Assembly: GCA_944350265.1 (NCBI GenBank) | Contig: CALVOG010000009.1 | Span: 1-52,859, forward strand | Direction of reading: 5' to 3' | Length of the DNA stretch: 52,859 nt | Source: an uncultured Clostridia bacterium | Lineage (GTDB): Bacteria; Bacillota; Clostridia; Christensenellales; UBA1242 | In this document: positions 37,685 through 43,894 of the stretch, in pieces | Numbering within the stretch: the first letter of the stretch is position 1 | Layout: each line of letters starts with the position of its first letter | The notes under the pieces: generated by a model | The model's input: only the letters and a program-made list of their open reading frames with translations | Told to the model about the DNA's origin: nothing | Databases searched by the model: none | Program-made: the position numbers and the translations under genes

Positions 37685-38158
37685 ATGGAAGAGCAAAAAT
37701 ATAACAAAATTGTCATAGTGTCGTTATATGAAAAGTTTTCCACTATGGTCGCCAAGGCGCTTGCGGATGAACTGGGGCTTTTGTTTTGTCGCACACGGGA
37801 ACTTTTGGCATATGAGATAATGGATAGAAAACTTATCGAGGAGCGCTGTTCGCTTGATTATCTAAAAAAACAAGAGGCGCGCGTGCTTTCTAATCTTGCC
37901 TCATATGAAAATGTGTGCATATCTATCGCATATGAAAGGTTTATGGAGTGCGCCGAACTTTTTAAAAAAGAAAGCATTATTGTGTTTGTTGACCTTCCAA
38001 AATCATATATTAAAGAAAAATCTAAAATCTCCTTTATTCGTTTTGAAGAGCGGACACTTCGGCTTAAACAGTTCGCCAACCTTGTTATCGGCGTTCGAAA
38101 GGCGGATAAGGAACTTGTGAAAACAAAAATTTTGAAACAACTTGGAGGAATCTTATGA
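37685..38158 (+). CDS. cytidylate/shikimate-kinase-like protein lacking the P-loop
   Basis: 157 residues. The overall pattern resembles AAA-type small-molecule kinases of the cytidylate kinase-like group: strand I (KIVIVSLYE), a helix with ALADELGLLFCRT, a strand VFVDLP, and an R-rich lid (FIRFEERTLRLKQF). The Walker A Gly-x-x-Gly-x-Gly-Lys-Ser/Thr is absent; its place reads SLYEKFSTM. It is therefore probably not an ordinary ATP kinase. It overlaps the transketolase start by 4 nt (ATGA), so the two are translationally coupled and may work together, for example as a regulator. The family assignment is tentative. Confidence 0.55.
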   Translation: MEEQKYNKIVIVSLYEKFSTMVAKALADELGLLFCRTRELLAYEIMDRKLIEERCSLDYLKKQEARVLSNLASYENVCISIAYERFMECAELFKKESIIVFVDLPKSYIKEKSKISFIRFEERTLRLKQFANLVIGVRKADKELVKTKILKQLGGIL

Positions 38159-40116
38159 ATATCGCGCAAAAATCAATTAACTATCTTAAAGCAATCTCAG
38201 CGGAAACAATTTCGCACGCCAAAAGTGGACATACGGGCGTAACGCTTGGGGCATCATCCATTCTCTTCGCGTTTTTTAAGGACCACTATAACTTCGACGC
38301 CTCGGACTCTGACTTTTTGAATAGAGATAGGTTTGTGTTGTCGGCAGGTCACGCAAGTGCGCTCTATTACACTCTTTTGTCGATGTTTGGTTTTGATATC
38401 AGTTTGCAAGACTTAAAGGACTTCCGCTCCTATGGCTCGAAAACGCCGGGGCACCCAGAATATCGCGTCACCGATGGAGTGGAGGTGTCAACTGGTCCGC
38501 TTGGGCAGGGCGTGGCAAACGCGGTTGGTATGGCGCTTGCTGAAAGCGTTATGGAAGAGCGCTTCAACACCGTGGGCTTCAATATCATCAACCACCACAC
38601 CTATTGTTTCGCTGGCGACGGTTGTCTTATGGAGGGCGTGGCGCAAGAGGCGTGTAGTTTGGCGGGCGCGCTGAAACTTAAAAAACTCATCCTTCTTTAC
38701 GACTCAAACAATGTCACCATCGATGGTCCGCTAAATTTGGCAAACAAAGAAAACACGGCAAAAAAATTTAGGGCGATGGGTTGGAATGTTATAAAGGTTA
38801 AGAACGGCAATTCCTATTCCGCTTGCACAAGGGCGATTTCGCGCGCAAAAAAGAGCACAAAACCAACGATAATCATCTTCAAAACCACAATCGGCATCGG
38901 CACGGATAAGGAAGGAACAAGTGCAGTGCACGGCGCGTTTTTGACGGAACCAGAACTTCAAGCCTTCAAGGAAAAACTTAGGGTTAAGGAGAGTTTTTAT
39001 ATTCCAAGCGATGTGAGAGAGTTTTGTATGGCAACCACGAGGCGCGGAAAACTCAACCACGAAAAGTGGAACCAAACATTGGCGATGTATAGTAGCACAC
39101 ACCCAGAACTTTACAAATCTCTTATGGCGTTTTTTGATAAGAGGAAGATTAATTTCGAGCGAATTGTTAAAAATGTGGCAAAATACGACGGGCAAAGCAC
39201 TCGAAAAATAAATCACTATGCTTTAAGCGAACTTGCTTATCAATGCCCACAACTTATCGGTGGCACGGCTGATGTTGCGCCGTCAACGCTGGCGTATATC
39301 GACAATGCGGGCAACTACTCTTTTGGCTATAAGCGCGGGAAAAATATCCACTATGGCGTTAGAGAGCACGCAATGGGCGCTGTGTCGAACGGGATTAGTT
39401 TATATGAGGATTTCATAACGTTCGACTCCACTTTTTTGGCGTTTTCGAACTATATGATTCCAGCAATAAGAATGCGCGCGATGATGAAACTTCCAATCCT
39501 CTCTTTCTTCACGCACGACAGCCTTCGGGTTGGGCAGGACGGACCTTCGCATCAGCCAATCGAACAGGTGGGGCAACTGCGCGCAATCGTTGGAAACACC
39601 GTTTTTCGACCGTGCGATTTTAAGGAGTTGGTGGCTGGATATGAGTATTGCATAAAAAATATGGTGCCGGTCTCTCTCATTTTGTCGCGCCAAGACTTAC
39701 CTCATATTGAAAAGACTTTCTATGACGGCGCGCTTATGGGTGGATATATTTTGGAGGAGCAAAGCGCAAAGCCTGACATTGTTTTGGTGGGAAGCGGAAG
39801 CGAAGTTGCGCTCATTTTAGAGGCACAAAAGGAACTCTCAAAAAAGCACACTGTGAATGTTGTCAGTATGCCAAGTTTGGAGGCGTTTGAGAAACAGCCT
39901 TCGGCGTATAAATCAAAAATTTTGCCAAAGGATGCGGTTTGCTTTTATGTTGAAATGACAAACGACACGAAAGCACTGAAAATTTTACCAAAAAATAGTT
40001 TTCTTTTCGGCGTGGAAAAATATGAACACAGTGGTGACGGAAATGTTGTGGCGGAAAAGGCGGGCTTCACTGTTAAGGCGCTTGTTAAGTTTGTGGAGGC
40101 AAAACTTAAAAATTAA
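38155..40116 (+). CDS. tkt: transketolase
   Basis: 653 residues, full length. The thiamine-diphosphate region has GDGCLMEGVAQE followed by the Asn-containing LLYDSNNVTIDGP. Earlier motifs are KSGHTG, LSAGHAS and the substrate-side PGHPE. The middle Pyr domain has REHAMG, and DSLRVGQDGPSHQPIEQ is the expected phosphate-binding region. It transfers two-carbon units between ketose and aldose phosphates in the non-oxidative pentose phosphate pathway. It follows, with overlap, the kinase-like gene and ends before a terminator. As no talB or other pathway gene is adjacent, this is an isolated metabolic gene. Confidence 0.95.
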   Translation: MNIAQKSINYLKAISAETISHAKSGHTGVTLGASSILFAFFKDHYNFDASDSDFLNRDRFVLSAGHASALYYTLLSMFGFDISLQDLKDFRSYGSKTPGHPEYRVTDGVEVSTGPLGQGVANAVGMALAESVMEERFNTVGFNIINHHTYCFAGDGCLMEGVAQEACSLAGALKLKKLILLYDSNNVTIDGPLNLANKENTAKKFRAMGWNVIKVKNGNSYSACTRAISRAKKSTKPTIIIFKTTIGIGTDKEGTSAVHGAFLTEPELQAFKEKLRVKESFYIPSDVREFCMATTRRGKLNHEKWNQTLAMYSSTHPELYKSLMAFFDKRKINFERIVKNVAKYDGQSTRKINHYALSELAYQCPQLIGGTADVAPSTLAYIDNAGNYSFGYKRGKNIHYGVREHAMGAVSNGISLYEDFITFDSTFLAFSNYMIPAIRMRAMMKLPILSFFTHDSLRVGQDGPSHQPIEQVGQLRAIVGNTVFRPCDFKELVAGYEYCIKNMVPVSLILSRQDLPHIEKTFYDGALMGGYILEEQSAKPDIVLVGSGSEVALILEAQKELSKKHTVNVVSMPSLEAFEKQPSAYKSKILPKDAVCFYVEMTNDTKALKILPKNSFLFGVEKYEHSGDGNVVAEKAGFTVKALVKFVEAKLKN

Positions 40117-40162
40117 GATAAAATTCGACAACATATTTAAACATTTTCTAAAATTCTACTAT

Positions 40163-40219
40163 AAAAAAACGAACCTTTCTTATTACAATAAACATATATT
40201 GTGTGAGAGAGGTTTTTTT
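40163..40219 (+). terminator. tkt terminator
   Basis: A-run plus AACCT (to 40176) pairs with AGGTT plus a T-run (40210-40219). The inner hairpin ACAATA/TATTGT closes the loop. It lies about 50 nt after the tkt stop. Confidence 0.7.
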
Positions 40220-40308
40220 ATGTCAAAATGAAAAATTGCGAGATAAAATGTTTGAAAGCGTGATTGTTGTGTGCAGTGTTTTACAAAAATTGTGTGTGGG
40301 AGGTTGTT

Positions 40309-41529
40309 ATGTTGTCAAAAAGGAATATGGTGCTTTGTGATTTGAATGAAAAAAGTAATAAGCGCGCCGTTTTGGCTCTTTCGAAAAACGGCGATGAGGT
40401 GGAGGGAACTCTTCGGCTCTATAACTTTCCGCTTCAAATTGACGGAATTTTAACACTTGGTTTTTACGCCGATAATGAGGTTTTGAAAAGCGGACTAAGT
40501 TACAAATCGCCGTCATTTTACGCCTTCAAACTTTCAAAAAACATCTTAGACAAAAGGTTTTCGTGTGCGGTTTTGAATGTTGTTGATGCAAATGTAAGAC
40601 CAATTCTTTACGGCACAAGTGAGGGGCGAGATGAGGAAATTTATGCGAATATTGTGGAAAATCTTTCCGCTGATTTTTCATATAAAAACGCGAAAAAAGT
40701 TTTGGACGAAAATGGCGTAGATTATGAAAAAGACGAAAAGCAAGAGATAGAGGCTGAGATTGATAAGTGCCTAGGCGATTGCAAAAATTGCTTCTATAAA
40801 GAGAATTTTTATAACGCTTTAAGCGACAACGAGCAAAATTTTAGAAATAATGAAATCAAAAATGGCGAAGAGAAAACTAAAAAAGAAGAATTTGCAAGTT
40901 TTGTGGATGATATGGATGAAAGCGGTGAGGAGGGAAGATTTGGTGATTTAAGTGATGACTTAAAAAATATAGAAAATATAAAAAATCACAAAAATAGTGA
41001 AAAAATTGCCGAAAATACCGAAAAAATTGATAAAAAAAGTGATTTTTTTGAAAAAATTGCAAACAGTGAAAATATTTGCGAGGAAAATGAGGACGAAGAA
41101 GGTGGCGGAACGCTTTATCGTATGCAAGGCAATGCGAAAAGTTTGAAGGAAGAAAATGGTGAGGATGATGAGTATGTAAGCGAAAATTACGAAAGTTTTG
41201 TTTCCAAACTTCAACCTCAAATTGATAAACTTTTTGAAAAAAATCCCGCGGAAACTGTTTTAGAGGAAATTTTTCCATCGTCGAAATGGGTGAGGGTGGA
41301 GTATGAAGATGACGGCGACTTCTACGTTTTTGGGCTTATTTATGAGGGCGAAAAGGTGAAGTATGTTTGCTATGGCGTGCCGGCAGTTTATGAGGAAAAT
41401 CCGCCGAAGGAACTGACGGGATTCCCAATTTTCCTGCCACTTAATGCTGAAAACAAAAAGGGTTTTGGCTATTGGCTGACCTACCAAGATGCTGAAACAG
41501 GCGACCCAATAAAGGCGGTTGTCGACTGA
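40309..41529 (+). CDS. conserved Clostridia-type protein with acidic linker, unknown function
   Basis: 406 residues from the ATG at 40309, which has a strong GGGAGG site; a frame opening at 40264 has none. The N-terminal domain (about 1-125) is beta-rich and compact. The middle (about 140-310) is a low-complexity acidic and Asn/Lys-rich linker. The C-terminal domain (about 315-406) carries VCYGVPAVYEENPPKEL, FLPL and GYWLTYQDAETGD. That pattern recurs in uncharacterised clostridial proteins in my recollection, but no biochemical role is known to me. Monocistronic between terminator and repeats. The linker's AAA/GAA-rich codons suggest repeat expansion. Confidence 0.75.
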   Translation: MLSKRNMVLCDLNEKSNKRAVLALSKNGDEVEGTLRLYNFPLQIDGILTLGFYADNEVLKSGLSYKSPSFYAFKLSKNILDKRFSCAVLNVVDANVRPILYGTSEGRDEEIYANIVENLSADFSYKNAKKVLDENGVDYEKDEKQEIEAEIDKCLGDCKNCFYKENFYNALSDNEQNFRNNEIKNGEEKTKKEEFASFVDDMDESGEEGRFGDLSDDLKNIENIKNHKNSEKIAENTEKIDKKSDFFEKIANSENICEENEDEEGGGTLYRMQGNAKSLKEENGEDDEYVSENYESFVSKLQPQIDKLFEKNPAETVLEEIFPSSKWVRVEYEDDGDFYVFGLIYEGEKVKYVCYGVPAVYEENPPKELTGFPIFLPLNAENKKGFGYWLTYQDAETGDPIKAVVD

Positions 41530-41567
41530 ATTTAAAAGAGGGTAAATATAGGCAAAAAATTTATTAT

Positions 41568-41632
41568 AAACTATGTGATGTTAAAATTTTGTTAACTCAA
41601 AATTTTAATAAATTCTAACGAATTTAGCGTGC
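41568..41632 (+). repeat. left arm of a ~62-bp inverted repeat
   Basis: Matches the reverse complement of 43008-43067: ACTATGTGATG at one end and CTAACGAATTTAGCGTGC at the other are shared exactly, with an AT-rich diverged centre. The pair encloses the two genes at 41934 and 42206. Confidence 0.75.
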
Positions 41633-41717
41633 TTTGTCCGCCATCACAGTTTGAATAAACATCAGTCTCACTCAAATGCGACTTCGTCGCGCTTGGTTCG
41701 ACTTCCGATAATATAAA

Positions 41718-41925
41718 AAGTAACGAAAAAATAACCTAAAACCAACAAAACAATTATAAGTAAAAAAACAAAAAATATTAACAACAGCAAAAAATATAAA
41801 AAAATAGCAAAAAAACATAAAAAACAGAAAAAAATATAAAAAAATAGCAAAAACATAAAAAAATAACAAAAAAAATCATCAAAAAAGCGTGAAAAACACA
41901 AAAAATGGCAAAAATCAAATATAAG
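41718..41925 (+). repeat. A-rich tract with 40-bp tandem periodicity
   Basis: About 210 nt made mostly of A, with little T on this strand. The 20-nt stretch at 41791-41810 recurs exactly 40 bp later at 41831-41850, with similar flanks, so at least two repeat units are present. It leads directly into an SD site and the small ORF at 41934. Confidence 0.75.
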
Positions 41926-41933
41926 GAGAGGTT

Positions 41934-42029
41934 ATGCAAATTTTAAAACGAGTTAAAGTTAAAAAATATAAAGGTGAAAAATCTTTAAAAATCATTTTTA
42001 GAGTTTTAGCATCAAATTTCACTTGCTAA
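41934..42029 (+). CDS. 31-residue basic peptide ORF with strong ribosome-binding site
   Basis: ATG preceded by AAGGAGAGG at ideal spacing (41923-41931), one of the best SD sites in the window. The peptide has 9 Lys and 2 Arg with only one acidic residue (Glu), and ends ASNFTC. No family recognised. Its A-rich leader and position inside the inverted repeat are odd. It could be a real microprotein or a chance ORF; the SD is the main support. Confidence 0.4.
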   Translation: MQILKRVKVKKYKGEKSLKIIFRVLASNFTC

Positions 42030-42170
42030 TGAAGGTTTTGTTTCAAAGTTCAGGTTTGTAAAGTGGATTTTCAACTTTTGTTGTTAATTTTTTCCAAATG
42101 CTAAATATCTTTTTTGTGTTTAACTCGAATGTTATTTTAAGAAGGCGCTGATGAATCTCGGCGTAATCGC

Positions 42171-42199
42171 TTGACAAGTTTTTGCTATTGTTGGATAAT
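42171..42199 (+). promoter_or_regulatory. promoter of the signal-peptide protein (leaderless GTG)
   Basis: TTGACA (42171-42176), a 17-nt spacer and GATAAT (42194-42199), ending 6 nt before the GTG at 42206. A near-consensus promoter placed so close to the start leaves no room for a leader. Confidence 0.8.
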
Positions 42200-42205
42200 T
42201 AAAAG

Positions 42206-42886
42206 GTGAAAAAGGTTTTTGTTTCCTCTTTTTTTGTGGCTATTTTATCGCTTCTATTTTTGGCGCCGTCCGTGTCTTTTGCTGAAGGTGGTGAGTTTTT
42301 CATTTGCTCGGCTAATTTTTGCTATCTCCACTCTGCGCCGTCTTTTACTGCCGAAAAAATTAAGGATGGCGATGCATATTTAAAAATCTCACACAAGGAT
42401 GTGCTTGTTTTGGAGTTAGAAAACGGCGAACCGAAGAAGTATGGCGCGGGCGACGAAATTTTTTACAAAGTGGAAAGTGTGAAAGAAAAAACATATGAGA
42501 ATGCCTACATATTTTGCGATTTCGTTGCCAAAGTTGACGATATCATCACCTTGCCTGCTTTCAATGCGTCAATAAACAAGGATGCTTTGCTTTACAATAA
42601 GGTGGGAGAAGATTTTGAAGAGAGCGAGGTGGAGGTTAAAAAGGGCGAAAGGGTGTTTCTTTATGACGGATACGACAAAGATGCCTCTTTCACGCCAGTT
42701 GCCATTCAAAAAAACAATTCGCTTCTTTATGGCTATGTGCCAACCGATGTTGTGGCGCCAGACGGTGTCAATCCGCTCATTATCTACGCCGTTACGATTG
42801 CGATTGCCTGCATTGGCATAATTATGGCACTGTTGTTTATGAAAAATAAAAAGAAAAAAAGTAAAGAAATGGTCAAAAAATCTTAG
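42206..42886 (+). CDS. secreted/membrane protein with signal peptide and C-terminal anchor
   Basis: 226 residues beginning with GTG. Residues 1-26 form a signal peptide ending VSFAEG. The exported domain (about 27-190) starts with FFICSANFCYLHSAPSFTA, which recalls the opening strand of SH3-like bacterial domains (a short Tyr-Leu-His-Ser-Ala-Pro turn), and has a second such segment at NKDALLYNKVGE. One transmembrane helix (about 193-213) and a Lys-rich cytoplasmic tail end the protein, giving type I topology. Function unknown; SH3-like wall binding is a guess. Confidence 0.7.
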   Translation: MKKVFVSSFFVAILSLLFLAPSVSFAEGGEFFICSANFCYLHSAPSFTAEKIKDGDAYLKISHKDVLVLELENGEPKKYGAGDEIFYKVESVKEKTYENAYIFCDFVAKVDDIITLPAFNASINKDALLYNKVGEDFEESEVEVKKGERVFLYDGYDKDASFTPVAIQKNNSLLYGYVPTDVVAPDGVNPLIIYAVTIAIACIGIIMALLFMKNKKKKSKEMVKKS

Positions 42887-42902
42887 GTTTAAAGTTGTGA
42901 TT

Positions 42903-42940
42903 AATAGAATTCAACAAGCGCGCTTGTGTCGAATTTTATT
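42903..42940 (+). terminator. hairpin terminator
   Basis: AATAGAATTC pairs with GAATTTTATT around the perfect 14-nt palindrome ACAAGCGCGCTTGT, 17 nt after the stop codon, and is followed by T-rich sequence. Confidence 0.65.
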
Positions 42941-43007
42941 GTTTTATGAAATGCTATTTTAGTTCTATCATAAAGGGGCAAAAGTTAGTAAATAACTGCA
43001 AATTTAA

Positions 43008-43067
43008 GCACGCTAAATTCGTTAGTATTTATTAGAATTTTGTGTAAATAAAAGCATCACATAGTTT
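43008..43067 (-). repeat. right arm of the ~62-bp inverted repeat
   Basis: Reverse-complement partner of 41568-41632: it starts GCACGCTAAATTCGTTAG and ends CATCACATAGT. No target-site duplication or transposase is visible. Confidence 0.75.
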
Positions 43068-43173
43068 GTGTATGCGCCATAGATGAAGTCAAGTGCTTTT
43101 TGATATTAAAGTGAATGTTTTTGTTTATTTTTATATTTTGCTTGAAAGTTAATGTTTTTTATGTCATAAAAAG

Positions 43174-43202
43174 TTGAAAGGCGAAAAGGTGGATGCTATA
43201 AT
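43174..43202 (+). promoter_or_regulatory. strong extended -10 promoter of a microprotein gene
   Basis: TTGAAA (43174-43179), an exact 17-nt spacer and TGC-TATAAT (43197-43202), close to the ideal sigma-A promoter. Confidence 0.8.
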
Positions 43203-43221
43203 GCCGTAAAAGGAGAAGATT

Positions 43222-43344
43222 ATGGCAAACATTTACAGTTTAGAAAACGAGGTTGAAGAGTTGAAGAAAATCATTTGGAACCTTACGCGTAACACTATTC
43301 CAGCATTGGAGAATCGAATTAAAGCGCTTGAAAACAAGAACTAA
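43222..43344 (+). CDS. 40-residue coiled-coil microprotein
   Basis: ATG with AGGAG 6 nt upstream and a near-perfect promoter 20 nt before it. The peptide is a heptad-type helix (LENEVEELKKIIWNL and LENRIKALENK) with a polar Asn-Thr-Pro break in the middle. It has no membrane segment or cysteines. It should form a short coiled coil and could act as an oligomerising or adaptor peptide. No homologue is recognised. The quality of promoter and SD make it more credible than most short ORFs. Confidence 0.65.
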   Translation: MANIYSLENEVEELKKIIWNLTRNTIPALENRIKALENKN

Positions 43345-43440
43345 TTTGCGCCAAAAGTGTTTACGCCAAAATCGCTTGAAGTTTTTTTTGCAAACCGCAA
43401 CACTTGTTAAGCACTTTTTATGAGGATGATTGGGACTAAC

Positions 43441-43503
43441 CCGCGACACCTTAAAAAGTGGCTTTGCCACCGACGAGATTCTTTGCTTCGCTCAGAATGA
43501 CAA
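43441..43503 (-). repeat. dispersed hairpin repeat, copy 6
   Basis: ACCTTAAAAA module, hairpin GTGGC-TTT-GCCAC, then GACGAGATTCTTTGCTTCGC and TCAGAATGACA, the inverted form of the family. Confidence 0.8.
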
Positions 43504-43697
43504 GCGAGCCAACAGTCTTGGCGGTAGAGGTGATGTGGCGCATTAAGCATTTTTTTAAGAGGATGATTAGACAAACGCTAAGTGAGTCGACAGTCCTAGT
43601 GGAATGAATGTTACTGCGCGTTAAACGATAGAAGATATGCAACATTAAAGCTGATACAGCTGTGATTATAGTCTAGCCCATACCGTGCTTAACTTGA

Positions 43698-43784
43698 TAT
43701 AACACTTCAGCCGTAAGGGAATACGGCTAAATGTCATTCTGAGCAAGGAACGCTAGTGACGACAGCGAAGAATCTCGTCGTAGC
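43698..43784 (+). repeat. dispersed hairpin repeat, copy 7
   Basis: ATAACACTTCAGCCGTAAGG with a GCCGTA/TACGGC hairpin, then CTAAATGTCATTCTGAGC, a variable interior and GCGAAGAATCTCGTCGTAG. Its 5' module matches copy 1 almost exactly. Confidence 0.85.
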
Positions 43785-43883
43785 ACTCGCTCGCGAACGT
43801 CGAAATTTTCCTCTTTTCACCGCGCGAATACATCCTCTTTCCCTCTTTTTATTTATTTTTCATATTTTATGGTGATTTTCTCA

Positions 43884-43889
43884 TATATT
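43884..43889 (+). promoter_or_regulatory. -10 element of the P-ATPase gene (leaderless type)
   Basis: TATATT ending 5 nt before the ATG at 43895, no SD site; the -35 is weak. Confidence 0.45.
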
Positions 43890-43894
43890 TTCCT

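Larger units (their letters stand above)
41530..41933. other. intergenic region with repeat and A-rich strand
   Basis: It contains the left arm of an inverted repeat (41568-41632), a small GCGAC-TTC-GTCGC hairpin (41679-41691), and a nearly T-poor A-rich tract. No conventional gene. Confidence 0.5.
43345..43883. other. repeat island between the microprotein and the P-ATPase
   Basis: About 540 nt without a gene. It consists of pieces of the dispersed repeat family in shuffled order: GTTAAGCAC/TTAAGCAT tracts (43408, 43540), an ACCTTAAAAA module with a hairpin, the GACAGTC(C/T)T module (about 43510 and 43588), and GTTACTGCGCGTTA (43609). Confidence 0.6.

Noticed and set aside
40220..40231. Three-codon ORF (Met-Ser-Lys) after an AGAGG site
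   Set aside because: It lies on the T-run of the tkt terminator; the AGAGG is part of the stem, so this is coincidence.
41668..41901. Phe/Tyr-rich minus-strand frames
   Set aside because: They are translations of the complement of the A-rich tandem tract; no start signals.
41934..43067. Insertion sequence between the inverted repeats
   Set aside because: No transposase frame or target duplication; enclosed genes are a peptide and a membrane protein.
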